This document shows, one piece after another, positions 41,255 through 50,104 of a stretch of DNA of 64,000 nucleotides (positions are counted from its first letter, which is position 1; each line of letters starts with the position of its first letter). This DNA comes from Candidatus Acidulodesulfobacterium acidiphilum. Lineage in GTDB: Bacteria; SZUA-79; Acidulodesulfobacterales; Acidulodesulfobacteraceae. Location of the stretch: positions 14,976-78,975 of the forward strand of contig SHMQ01000010.1 of NCBI GenBank assembly GCA_008534395.1, in the 5' to 3' direction. The position numbers and the translations under genes are program-made. Below the pieces are notes generated by a model that made no database searches, had not been told where the DNA came from, and saw only the letters and a list, made by a program, of their open reading frames with translations.

Positions 41255-42319
41255 ATGAAAAAAAATAATATTTTTAAAAAAATTAAAAATAATTTGCAAG
41301 CTTGGTTTAGTTTGGCGCTTTATATTTCTGCTTCCCTTGTATTAATAGGCGCAATATCTATATACTACGATGATTTTTTAAATTTAATATGGAACAATAT
41401 TGTATTTAAATTTTTGCTTAGTGTCGGTTTATTATTCATCTTTCTTATTTTAACGAATATTGCCAGAAAAAGATTTTCAAAAATATCTATTCCCACGGAA
41501 AGAGATCTCGTTGAGCGCAGTTTTAAAGCTTTAATACTGCCTGTTTCTAAGGCAAGGGTAGAAATATTATCTGTAGATACAAATAACGATGTAATTAACA
41601 TTAAGTATGAAGATAAAAAAATATCTATAAATAAAAATACAATCAATAAAATTTTAAATTCAGAAGATAACGAAGCTAAACATGAAAATTACGCAAATTT
41701 TAAAAATTGGCAGCCGCCTTTAGTTTCTATTTTAAGGAATTTAAAAATAGATAACGAGAAGGGCGGGATCGAACAATTATGGCTGTTAGGCTCCGCCGAT
41801 ACGGCGGTAAATCCTAAAAAAAAGCAAAATGAAAGCGGCAATAACGATAAATCAGATGAAAAACCCAATATAGCAAAAGGGTCGGCACGCGAATTAAAAT
41901 TTTTTGTTCAAATTCTATTATTTTTTTTCAAAGATAAATTCGATATATATGTTTTTGACTATAAGAATAAAGAAAAAATAAAAATAGACGAAAAAAATTT
42001 AAATATTCTATCTGATGAAAAAATTATCGATAATATTGCGGTAGATTTCAATGATTTTGAAAAAGTTCATGAAACGTTTAAAAGAATAATTTCGAAAATT
42101 ATAGAAACTGCTAAGGAAGAGAATGAGACTTGTTCGTCGCAGAAAAGGATCAAGGAACATGAAATAGCTATAGATATTACCGGCGGACAAAAACCTATAA
42201 GCGTAGCGGGGGCGGTATCTACGCTGGAATATAAAACCAAAATAATCTACATAGATACAAATAATATACCGAATATTAAAGAAATAGACGCGACTATAGA
42301 AAACGAGCCCGATTTTTAA
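41255..42319 (+). CDS. Membrane-anchored CARF-like protein
   Basis: A 354-residue protein with two N-terminal membrane helices (about 17-36 and 45-66) followed by a cytosolic domain. The C-terminal AIDITGGQKPISVAGAVSTL (D307 onward) with KIIYIDTN is a CARF-like ligand-binding motif, comparable to the GGTKIMALGL segment of the Card1-like protein. A charged insertion (about 185-210) interrupts the domain. Known membrane CARF effectors such as Cam1 depolarise membranes on binding cyclic tetra-adenylate; a similar role is inferred here. It differs by having two N-terminal helices and being larger than Cam1. Confidence 0.7.
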   Translation: MKKNNIFKKIKNNLQAWFSLALYISASLVLIGAISIYYDDFLNLIWNNIVFKFLLSVGLLFIFLILTNIARKRFSKISIPTERDLVERSFKALILPVSKARVEILSVDTNNDVINIKYEDKKISINKNTINKILNSEDNEAKHENYANFKNWQPPLVSILRNLKIDNEKGGIEQLWLLGSADTAVNPKKKQNESGNNDKSDEKPNIAKGSARELKFFVQILLFFFKDKFDIYVFDYKNKEKIKIDEKNLNILSDEKIIDNIAVDFNDFEKVHETFKRIISKIIETAKEENETCSSQKRIKEHEIAIDITGGQKPISVAGAVSTLEYKTKIIYIDTNNIPNIKEIDATIENEPDF

Positions 42320-42490
42320 AAGTATTTATCTAAAAATTACTTATTAAAATATTTTCGATTTATGATAAAATTATATTGTTATATTTTATATCGAAAAGAA
42401 ATATAGTCTAAAAGAAATTAATATGTACAATAATGCATTAAAATTATAAATTAATAAAAAATATACTTATATAAAATATCTTATATCCAC

Positions 42491-43633
42491 ATGCTTTCCG
42501 ACGACAATTTGGATTTAATAAGGTCTCAGATAGAAACGGCTTATAAAGCTACCGAAGAACCGGTAGTAAAACAGCTGAGGAGTTTTGCGGTAAAAATTAA
42601 AGACGAGGTAAAGATTTTAAGGCCTTATACTGCTACCGCTGTATCTTTTGTTTCCGCGGACGGCGGAAACAACAATATAAAATTTAATCCCTGCGTGCTG
42701 GAACTTGTAAGGATTGTGGATTCAAGGGGAGTTCAGTGCGCTATCGATCCTATTTTCGGTAATTCCAATTTAAACGATTTAAACGAAAGGGTAGAAAGAA
42801 TTACGCCTTTAAAACGTTTATGCGACGATCTTGATTTGGAGAGGTTGAGCGATATTTCTTATTTATTGTCGGGAATGGGACAGCCGGAAAAAACGGCTTC
42901 GGCGGTTAAAATTTATCGCGATATAGTAGAATGGGCTATCCTGTATGATTTTTTGTTTAACGAGTGGGGCAATAATACTATAATAATACGAGAGGGTTTG
43001 CTGAGGACGAAATCGATTAAAAATACTTTATTCCCCATTTTAGACAAAAAAATAAAAGAAAAGTGCATCGAACATAAACAAAAAAGAAATATAAACGTAA
43101 ACGTAGTAGGCGTGGCAAAAGAAAGCGCCGTTATCAGCAGGCTTTCGCTGGCGCTGGCTTTGGAAAACGTTTTTAGGCTGCCTTATCCATGTTACGTTAA
43201 AGTACCGGATGAAATAGAACAATACTGTTATAATTACGACAGGACATGGTTTAATACTTTTGAAGAATTTTCGGGGAGCGAAGAAAATCAGTCTTACGCT
43301 TCAATGGGAAAGCTATTTCTCGTAAAATTCGGAGACGGACCTTTCGATCCTGTTTGGCCGGTGGACATTGCCGTCTGGGACGTAGAAAATGCCGAAATGA
43401 TTCTTGGGCAACTGCTGCATGACGCAAGATTAGGGTTTCCGATACCGGATTTCCCCCTTAGCATTCAAAACGCCCACGGACATGCAAAAATTAACGGAAT
43501 TGAGGTGGAAATGATAGAAGATATGCTCATAGAAGGAATAAGCAAAACGCTTCCCGATTCCGAAAGAGAAAGTATATACAGAATAAAATACCTTCACCGC
43601 AACTTAACAGGAGCAAGATACAAAAATGCTTGA
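42491..43633 (+). CDS. nurA: NurA-domain nuclease
   Basis: A 380-residue NurA-like nuclease. FVSADGGNNNIKFNP contains the catalytic aspartate after strand one; AILYDFLFNEWGNNTIIIREG and VVGVAKESAVISRLS are the following family segments; LSIQNAHGHAKI lies near the C-terminus. NurA is a 5'-3' exonuclease that works with HerA to resect DNA ends. It overlaps the herA gene by eight bases, so the pair is co-translated. No housekeeping repair genes are near, favouring a defence role. Confidence 0.85.
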   Translation: MLSDDNLDLIRSQIETAYKATEEPVVKQLRSFAVKIKDEVKILRPYTATAVSFVSADGGNNNIKFNPCVLELVRIVDSRGVQCAIDPIFGNSNLNDLNERVERITPLKRLCDDLDLERLSDISYLLSGMGQPEKTASAVKIYRDIVEWAILYDFLFNEWGNNTIIIREGLLRTKSIKNTLFPILDKKIKEKCIEHKQKRNINVNVVGVAKESAVISRLSLALALENVFRLPYPCYVKVPDEIEQYCYNYDRTWFNTFEEFSGSEENQSYASMGKLFLVKFGDGPFDPVWPVDIAVWDVENAEMILGQLLHDARLGFPIPDFPLSIQNAHGHAKINGIEVEMIEDMLIEGISKTLPDSERESIYRIKYLHRNLTGARYKNA

Positions 43634-45746
43634 ACTGTTTGCAAAATCTGATTTAATGGGTATATTTAAGGGTTCAGTCGAATCGGGCTATGAATTTTCC
43701 GCCGAAGTCGTAACTCCTTACGATGCTCGTATGCTTGAAAGGCCACAGTTGGGTCAATTTTTATTAATAGAGCTTGCTAATCCTATGGAGGCTTCTCTTG
43801 CCAGAATAACTAATTTTGCTCCGGCAGGACTTCTTTCGTCGGTAGAAGGCGAAGATTATATTATGGCTCTTCAAAAAAGAGGACAAACCGTACCAGATGA
43901 TTTAAAAAAAGATAAATTGAAATACAAGGTTCAGATTAAACTTCTTGGAGCGGTTAAAATTGCCCAGACCGAAAATCAATCGAGCGATAAAATTATTTTT
44001 ATACCGTCGTTGCGCAGAATACCGCATCTTGGGGCGAAAGTTTCCCTTCCCAGCGATGCAGTATTGCGGGAGTTATGCTCTTTGAGCCAAGGAGAAACCG
44101 ATTTAGGCAATTACGTGCTTGGTGAATTTATTTATTCAGGAAAAAGCGAAAATCTAAACCAGGGCGGCAAAGATTATATTTCTAATTTTCAGTATATCGA
44201 GCCTAACCTCAACGTAAAATTTAATATAAATAATCTGGTTTCTAAAAGGTCCGTCGTATTTGCAAGGGCGGGTTACGGTAAGTCGAATCTCATAAAGTTT
44301 TTAATTTCGGAACTTTATAAAGAAAACGGAAAGTATGCTTTAACAGACAAAAATAAAAAAGTAGGAACGCTAATATTTGACCCCGACGGCGAATATTTTT
44401 GGCCAGATAATAAGGATAGGCCGGGTTTGTGCGACGTGCCGCACCTTAAGGACAATATTGCGGTTTTTACGAACAGAAAATCTATAAATACATATTACGG
44501 CAGTTGGAAGGCGGGAAACGTTAAACTAAATATTAAGTCGCTTATGCCCAGAGACGTTATAGGTATAGCAATTTCTCCAGATAGGCAAGAGCAGCAAAAC
44601 ATTATTAAATTAAAAAGCCTTAAAAAAGAACAGTGGATAGAACTTGTAGATATTATAGAAAGAGATAGAATGCAGGCGGACGAAAAAAAGATAGCCAGGA
44701 TTATGGGTTACAACAAAGAAGCCGTCTCCGGTCAGTCCGCCGAAATTAGCGCGGCAAAAAGCAATATGTATAATCTTGTAAGCCATTTGCACGACCCTAA
44801 CAGCAGGCTGATAGAAGAAGTCGAAACTTTGCTGAGAGAAGGCAGGGTAGTAATAGTCGATATTAGCTTGCTTAGCTCGACTGCAGGCTATAACGTGGCG
44901 GGGCTTATAATTAGGAATATATTTAATTATAATCAGGAAAATTTTACCGGAGACGGCTCTTCTATTCCTGTTATAGCGATAATAGAGGAGGCTCAAAGCG
45001 TTTTGGGCAAATCCCTTTCCGAAACAAGTCCTTTCGTAGAATGGGTTAAAGAAGGCCGCAAATATGATTTGGGTGCTATTATGGTTACTCAGCAGCCCGG
45101 TTCGATTGCTCCGGAAATATTAAGCCAGTCGGACAACTGGTTTGTTTTTCACGTTTTATCGGAAGGAGACGCATCCGTTTTAAATAGATATAATTCTTTT
45201 TATTCAAAAGATATTATTTTAAATATTATAAACGAACCTATAATCGGAAACTGCTATATGTGGAGCGCTCCTATTCAGCCTTTTGTTCTGCCTGTCAGAA
45301 TACGCAGTTTTGAAAGTCTTTATAAAAAATATATAGTAAAAGAAGATAATCGGGAAAGTCGGGAAAAATATGAAAATTCACCTGCGTTGCTTGTAGTAAA
45401 AAGAGCTCAAGAACGATTAAAATTAATGGCGGAAAAAATATTCGAACGTATAAAAAGTGAATTAAAAAACAATAAGTTTAAAACTCAAGACTTTCGCGAT
45501 AAAAATAAAATAGGAATTTATCAGGGCAGATTATATTATATAGTTAAAGAATTTAAAGAAAAAGAAGAGTTTAAAGACGAAATAAGGAAAGAAGACGATT
45601 TATACATACCTTTATTTAGCTGTATATTCGACTGCAGCGAAGACGAAATTGAAATATTGGAAGGCGTGCATTTTATGAACGGCAAAGAAGAATCAAAACC
45701 TTTCGTATGCGTTCCCGTCGATAAATGGAATGAAAAAATGAAATAA
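43626..45746 (+). CDS. herA: HerA-like DNA translocase
   Basis: A 706-residue HerA/FtsK-superfamily ATPase. An N-terminal HAS-barrel-like region is followed by Walker A FARAGYGKSN (about 214-223), LIFDPDGEYFWP, acidic Walker B VIAIIEEAQSVLG, and VTQQPGSIAPEILSQSDNW, the conserved HerA element. A C-terminal extension of about 150 residues (charged, KSELKNNKFKTQDFRDKNK) is not part of the core. HerA forms a hexameric ring that drives NurA. Encoded between nurA and a DruA-like gene. Confidence 0.88.
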   Translation: MLELFAKSDLMGIFKGSVESGYEFSAEVVTPYDARMLERPQLGQFLLIELANPMEASLARITNFAPAGLLSSVEGEDYIMALQKRGQTVPDDLKKDKLKYKVQIKLLGAVKIAQTENQSSDKIIFIPSLRRIPHLGAKVSLPSDAVLRELCSLSQGETDLGNYVLGEFIYSGKSENLNQGGKDYISNFQYIEPNLNVKFNINNLVSKRSVVFARAGYGKSNLIKFLISELYKENGKYALTDKNKKVGTLIFDPDGEYFWPDNKDRPGLCDVPHLKDNIAVFTNRKSINTYYGSWKAGNVKLNIKSLMPRDVIGIAISPDRQEQQNIIKLKSLKKEQWIELVDIIERDRMQADEKKIARIMGYNKEAVSGQSAEISAAKSNMYNLVSHLHDPNSRLIEEVETLLREGRVVIVDISLLSSTAGYNVAGLIIRNIFNYNQENFTGDGSSIPVIAIIEEAQSVLGKSLSETSPFVEWVKEGRKYDLGAIMVTQQPGSIAPEILSQSDNWFVFHVLSEGDASVLNRYNSFYSKDIILNIINEPIIGNCYMWSAPIQPFVLPVRIRSFESLYKKYIVKEDNRESREKYENSPALLVVKRAQERLKLMAEKIFERIKSELKNNKFKTQDFRDKNKIGIYQGRLYYIVKEFKEKEEFKDEIRKEDDLYIPLFSCIFDCSEDEIEILEGVHFMNGKEESKPFVCVPVDKWNEKMK

Positions 45747-45755
45747 AATAATAAC

Positions 45756-47009
45756 ATGTCTTTTGACGATAATCTTTATAATCCTGCTGCTATACCGACG
45801 TTAATCCAAACCGGCGAAATTGAAAATCAGCCTGACTTACCGGAATGCGGCCATTCCGAATTAGAAAATGAAATAGTTTCTTCTCTTTGCAGCGATATTT
45901 CATCTTTGGGTTTTAAATTTTCATACGAAAACGGAAAATTTGAATTTGACGACATAAATTCCGATTTAAAAAATAAAGATTTTATAAGAAATTTAATGCT
46001 CCCCAGAAAAGAAGAGATTATACTAAAAAATACCGATTTTATTCAAAAAAACAAGGATATATTCATAAAAAATCTTGCGCATGGAGACGACTGCCTTAAT
46101 TCCGACATATCGCCGGTTATGGAGGTATGCGAAACGCAAAAACAAAGAGATCTGTTTAGACTGCTTAGATATACTTGGTCTAGCCCTTACAGTGAATATG
46201 TCGGAAGAAGAATCAAATTTATCATAAGGGATGCAGGCGTGAAATATAAACCCGTTATCGGCATTGCGGCTCTGGGCAGTTCTATAATAAGAATACCGGA
46301 AAGAGACGATTTTATAGGTTGGAATACGGAAACTAAAAATAAAAATTTAGTCTATTGCATGGATTTATACGTGTGCGGAGCAGTTCCTCCATACTCTTAT
46401 CTTCTGGGCGGTAAATTGATTTCTTATATGATGGCTTCCAAAGAAGTACTGAAAATTTTTAAAAATAAATATTTAACTCAGACTACGATAATAAATAAAA
46501 GAAATGCTTCAAATCTTGCCGCAATTTTCACGACAAGTTTATACGGTAAAAGTTCTCAATACAACAGGATAAAATATAAAAACCTGCTGCTATATCAAAG
46601 AATAGGCAGTACCAAAGGTTACGGCACTTTTCAATTTTCTAGGCATACAAACGAACTTTTAAAAGATTTATTAAAACTTAAAGAAGGAAAGGTTGGATAT
46701 AAATTTGGAGACGGACCAAATTATAAATTTAGATTCATAAAAAAAGCGTTAAAATTTTTAGAAAACTATGGATTAAATTCCGATTTTATTTTAAATCATT
46801 CTATTAAAAGAGACATATATTATGTTCCGCTAGCATATAATTCTTTGGATTTTTTAAACGGACGCAGCGAAGAGTTGGAATATTTCAATTATAAAATCGA
46901 CGATCTTATAGAATATTGGAAAAAAAGATGGCTTTACGGCAGGAAAAACAATCCCGACGTCATAGATAACGTAGCGTCGTTTTCTCCTAAAAATTTTAGC
47001 TTATTATAA
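45756..47009 (+). CDS. druA: DUF4338/DruA-like protein
   Basis: A 417-residue protein of the DUF4338 family, to which the Druantia protein DruA belongs. The family core is plain: VIGIAALGSSIIRIPERDDF, IGWNTETK, YVCGAVPPYSYLLGGKLISY, and FTTSLYGKSSQYNRIKY followed by GSTKGYGTFQFS. No catalytic assignment is established for the family. It starts nine bases after herA and its stop overlaps the convergent M67 protease gene by 14 bases. No DruB-E genes are near, so this is not a classical Druantia system; it looks like the third subunit of a NurA-HerA operon. Confidence 0.75.
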   Translation: MSFDDNLYNPAAIPTLIQTGEIENQPDLPECGHSELENEIVSSLCSDISSLGFKFSYENGKFEFDDINSDLKNKDFIRNLMLPRKEEIILKNTDFIQKNKDIFIKNLAHGDDCLNSDISPVMEVCETQKQRDLFRLLRYTWSSPYSEYVGRRIKFIIRDAGVKYKPVIGIAALGSSIIRIPERDDFIGWNTETKNKNLVYCMDLYVCGAVPPYSYLLGGKLISYMMASKEVLKIFKNKYLTQTTIINKRNASNLAAIFTTSLYGKSSQYNRIKYKNLLLYQRIGSTKGYGTFQFSRHTNELLKDLLKLKEGKVGYKFGDGPNYKFRFIKKALKFLENYGLNSDFILNHSIKRDIYYVPLAYNSLDFLNGRSEELEYFNYKIDDLIEYWKKRWLYGRKNNPDVIDNVASFSPKNFSLL

Positions 47010-47427
47010 CTTCTTCTTCGGTTGGAGCGGAAGTTCTGTCGGGCATAAGATAGCTTTTAACATCGGCGACGTTTTCGGGTGCGTTGCCTTTTACGGAAAG
47101 AATAACATACGAGTAAAAAGGCCAGGAAGCGTTGACGTCAAAGTTTGAAGGAATTGCAGGATGATTGGGGTGGGTATGGTAAAATCCAAGAATATCGAGG
47201 TTTTCTTTCATACAAAATTTATCCATTTCTAATATATCTTTAGGTTCTATCTCAAAACTGTCCCAGGTAATTTTTCCGTAACGGTTTTCCGCAGGATAGG
47301 CTTTTACGATAATTTTGTTTTCTCCGTCAATTTTTCCGAGAAGTCCTCCGCAAGCTTCATAAGGGAAAATATCCGCCGCATGTTTTTTTATTATTTCCAG
47401 TTCGTTTTTCGGAATTATAATAGCCAT
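46996..47427 (-). CDS. M67 (JAMM/Mov34) metallopeptidase
   Basis: A 143-residue JAMM-domain protein with the zinc motif GFYHTHPNHPAIPSNFD and an upstream conserved glutamate (PYEACGGLLG). Bacterial members trim sulfur-carrier proteins to expose the C-terminal Gly-Gly, or release cysteine from a carrier (Mec). It is the last gene of the minus-strand sulfur operon. The sulfur carrier encoded at 49521 has its Gly-Gly buried ahead of a fused domain, a natural substrate. Confidence 0.88.
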   Translation of the reverse strand: MAIIIPKNELEIIKKHAADIFPYEACGGLLGKIDGENKIIVKAYPAENRYGKITWDSFEIEPKDILEMDKFCMKENLDILGFYHTHPNHPAIPSNFDVNASWPFYSYVILSVKGNAPENVADVKSYLMPDRTSAPTEEEVIIS

Positions 47428-47492
47428 AATAATCCGTCCTTATTATATTAATGAAGATGCTAAATTATTTTGCAATTAATAATGTTCAGTCG

Positions 47493-48431
47493 TTAAAACT
47501 CGGAAAAAACTCTCGTAGAAAGATATCTTGAACCCGTGTCTGGAAGTACGGTTGCGAAATTACCTTTATATTTTGCCGTAAGTTTAAGTATTCCGTAAAC
47601 GTTTGCGCCTGAAGAAAAACCGCATAAAATCCCTTCGTCTTTAACGAGTCTTTTTAAGGCGGCGTAACTGCCCTCCGTATCGACTTTAACAACGTCGTCG
47701 ATTATTTTATCGGCGTCGAATCCTTCGAAATTTAAAGAATAGTTGTACTTCCAGCCTTCTATGCCGTGCATTTCGTTGTCCGGAACGACTGCGATAACTT
47801 TTATTTTATCGTCATATTCTTTAAGTCTTTTACCTACTCCAAGAATAGTTCCGCCTGTTCCTATGCCTGTGGCGAAATAATCGATATTTCCTCCTGTCTG
47901 CTTTAGGATTTCGACGGCGGTAGTTTCGTAATGCGATATAGGGTTAAAAGGATTATTGTACTGGTCGGGCATATAATACATATCTTTGCCGCCTCTTTCA
48001 TATTCGTCGGATGCGCGTTTTATGGCTCCGTCGTGGCTTTCTTCGGCAGGAGTAAGTATTAATTCGGCTCCGTAAAGACGCATTATCTTTTTTCTTTCTT
48101 CGCTCATATTTGAAGGAGCGTAAATTTTAACTTTTATGCCGAGGAGCGCGCCTATCATTGCATATGAAATACCGGTATTTCCCGATGACGAATCGATTAT
48201 AGACGTATTTTCTTTAATTAAACCTTTTTCTACGGCGTTTTTTATCATATAAAGAGCAGGCCTGTCTTTTACGGAGCCGCCGGGGTTTAAACCTTCAAGC
48301 TTCGCGTATAATTTTGATCCGTGAGACGAAGTATTAATTATTTTATTTAACAGGACTATCCCCGTACCGCCTATATTTGAAGCAGAATTAAAAATATCGT
48401 AAATATTAAAAGGCGACTTATTTTTTTCCAT
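47493..48431 (-). CDS. cysM: PLP-dependent cysteine synthase family protein (CysK/CysM-like)
   Basis: A 312-residue fold-type II PLP enzyme. AKLEGLNPGGSVKDRPALYM contains the PLP lysine; SSSGNTGISYAMIG is the substrate loop; GIGTGGTILGVGKRLKEY binds the phosphate. It belongs to the O-acetylserine/cystathionine beta-synthase group. Given sulfur-carrier, E1 and M67 genes in the same operon, it may resemble mycobacterial CysM, which takes sulfur from a thiocarboxylated carrier protein. It overlaps tusA by 14 bases. Confidence 0.88.
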   Translation of the reverse strand: MEKNKSPFNIYDIFNSASNIGGTGIVLLNKIINTSSHGSKLYAKLEGLNPGGSVKDRPALYMIKNAVEKGLIKENTSIIDSSSGNTGISYAMIGALLGIKVKIYAPSNMSEERKKIMRLYGAELILTPAEESHDGAIKRASDEYERGGKDMYYMPDQYNNPFNPISHYETTAVEILKQTGGNIDYFATGIGTGGTILGVGKRLKEYDDKIKVIAVVPDNEMHGIEGWKYNYSLNFEGFDADKIIDDVVKVDTEGSYAALKRLVKDEGILCGFSSGANVYGILKLTAKYKGNFATVLPDTGSRYLSTRVFSEF

Positions 48432-48666
48432 CTTTTTCCACGATAATTTCGTAATCCGTATCGTTAATTTTATTTATGGATAAGACCTTATGACCCTGTT
48501 CTTCCATAGAACGCGGGACGTTTCTTATTGCAGGTTCGTAATCCACTATTACCCTTAAAATTTCGCCTTTTTTCATTTTTTCTAAAACAAGTTTGGATTT
48601 AACGAAAGTAAATGGACATATCTCGCCTTTAATGTTTAATTCTTCGTTTTGTTTATATTCAGACAT
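48418..48666 (-). CDS. tusA: TusA-like sulfur carrier
   Basis: An 82-residue SirA/TusA-like protein. The family cysteine lies in IKGEICPFTFVKSKLVLEKM; the usual CPxP motif reads CPFT, so the second proline is missing while the cysteine is kept. TusA relays persulfide sulfur between donors and acceptors. It lies between the moeB-like E1 gene and the cysteine synthase gene. Confidence 0.88.
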   Translation of the reverse strand: MSEYKQNEELNIKGEICPFTFVKSKLVLEKMKKGEILRVIVDYEPAIRNVPRSMEEQGHKVLSINKINDTDYEIIVEKDGKK

Positions 48667-48681
48667 TATTTGTTTGCTCCG

Positions 48682-49485
48682 TTAATTTTTAAATTCGCAC
48701 AAATCGCCGTATTCTATTAACTCAAAAACGGTAGGATTTTCGCCGCAAAGCGGACAAGTCTTATCCTGCCTTAGTTTCATTTCGGTAAATTTTATATCCA
48801 GAGCGTCGTAAATAAGAAGCCTTCCGTTTAAGGTTTGACCGATACCGAGTATTATTTTAATTGCTTCGTTTGCCTGGATAGCGCCTATTACGCCTGGAAG
48901 AACGCCGAGAACTCCCGCTTCCTGACAGCTCGGTACAAGTCCCGCAGGAGGAGGAGTCGGAAAAAGACATCTGTAGCAGGGACCTTCATCCGGCAAAAAT
49001 ACCGTAGCCTGACCGTCGAACCTGAAAATAGAACCGTAAACTAAAGGTTTTTTCATAAAATGGCAGGCGTCGTTTATTAAATATCTCGTAGGAAAATTAT
49101 CGGTAGCGTCTATTATTACGTCGTATTCTTTTATTAAATCTTTAATGTTGTTTATATTTATGCCTTCTTTATAGGTAATAACTTTTACGTCCGGGTTTAT
49201 GCGTTCGATGGAATCTTTTGCCGAATCTACTTTGTACCTTCCAACGTCTGCGGTTCCGTGCCAAATCTGTCTTTGAAGATTAGATAAATCGACGGTATCG
49301 TAATCGACTATTCCGAGAGTGCCAATTCCCGCCGCTCCGAGGTAATATCCGCAGGGCGCACCCAATCCTCCAGCTCCTATAAGCAGGACTTTGGAAGAAA
49401 GCAGTTTTTCCTGTCCTTCGCCTCCGACTTCCGGAAGTATAATATGCCTTGCATATCTTTTAATCTGTTCTTCGGTAAAATTCAA
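48682..49485 (-). CDS. moeB: E1-like adenylyltransferase MoeB/ThiF
   Basis: A 267-residue E1-like enzyme. ILPEVGGEGQEKLLSSKVLL leads into the ATP loop GAGGLGAPCGYYLGAAGIGT; VDLSNLQRQIWHG follows; zinc cysteines are CYRCLFP and CPLCG. It adenylates the C-terminal glycine of a MoaD/ThiS-type carrier. It has no rhodanese domain, so a separate donor such as TusA would supply sulfur. The genes on both sides encode a carrier and TusA. Confidence 0.9.
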   Translation of the reverse strand: MNFTEEQIKRYARHIILPEVGGEGQEKLLSSKVLLIGAGGLGAPCGYYLGAAGIGTLGIVDYDTVDLSNLQRQIWHGTADVGRYKVDSAKDSIERINPDVKVITYKEGININNIKDLIKEYDVIIDATDNFPTRYLINDACHFMKKPLVYGSIFRFDGQATVFLPDEGPCYRCLFPTPPPAGLVPSCQEAGVLGVLPGVIGAIQANEAIKIILGIGQTLNGRLLIYDALDIKFTEMKLRQDKTCPLCGENPTVFELIEYGDLCEFKN

Positions 49486-49520
49486 TTTTATTTCCTCGCT
49501 TTTAAAACTATTTTTATTAA

Positions 49521-50036
49521 TTATTCTACGACGTCGAGAACGATAGGCTCTACCGTTACGCCTTTAGATTCTAAAAATTTAACCGCTTTTTCTATAGCCG
49601 CCGTTTCGCCTTCAAGCTCTATCGCTATTATTCCTATATCGTTAGATATGCTTGCGCTTCTGATATTGGTTATAACGTTGTAGTTTTTTCCGACAAGATA
49701 AATTAATGGTTCTTTAATTACTTCCTGCGGATAGTTGAGGTAAAACTTTTTTTTTTCAGGCGCGCCGCCGGCTATTGCCGGAATTATTGAAATAGTATCT
49801 CCGTCTTTAACCTTTGAATTTATGTTGTCTATGAATCTTATATCTTCATCGTTCAGATAAACGTTAACGAATCTTCTTACCTGGTCATTCTGTTCGCATA
49901 TTCTTTCTTTTATTCCGGAAAAATTTTTTTCTAAATCGTTTATTACTTCTATGATATTTGAACCGTTGGATTCCACTTCCGCTTTGCCGCCGGTTAAAGT
50001 TCTTAGCGGAGTAGGTATTCTTACTTTTATAGGCAT
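49521..50036 (-). CDS. MoaD/ThiS-type sulfur carrier fused to a NIL domain
   Basis: A 171-residue fusion. Residues 1-91 are a beta-grasp sulfur carrier (VRIPTPLRTLTGGKAEV, VNVYLNDEDIRF, DGDTISIIPAIAGG) with its Gly-Gly at 90-91. Residues about 97-171 are a NIL domain (FYLNYPQEVIKEPLIYLVG), often found in methionine-related ABC transporters and in sulfur-assimilation proteins. Because Gly-Gly is internal, it must be exposed by proteolysis before activation; the operon's M67 protease is the obvious candidate. Confidence 0.88.
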   Translation of the reverse strand: MPIKVRIPTPLRTLTGGKAEVESNGSNIIEVINDLEKNFSGIKERICEQNDQVRRFVNVYLNDEDIRFIDNINSKVKDGDTISIIPAIAGGAPEKKKFYLNYPQEVIKEPLIYLVGKNYNVITNIRSASISNDIGIIAIELEGETAAIEKAVKFLESKGVTVEPIVLDVVE

Positions 50037-50104
50037 TTTAATCCTCCTTTATTTTTTTATAGTTAAAATTATTATGATTTTTTATTATTTATATAATATA
50101 TTAT

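Noticed and set aside
45756-47009. A classical Druantia system.
   Set aside because: Only a DruA-like gene is present; DruB-E and the large DruE helicase are missing.
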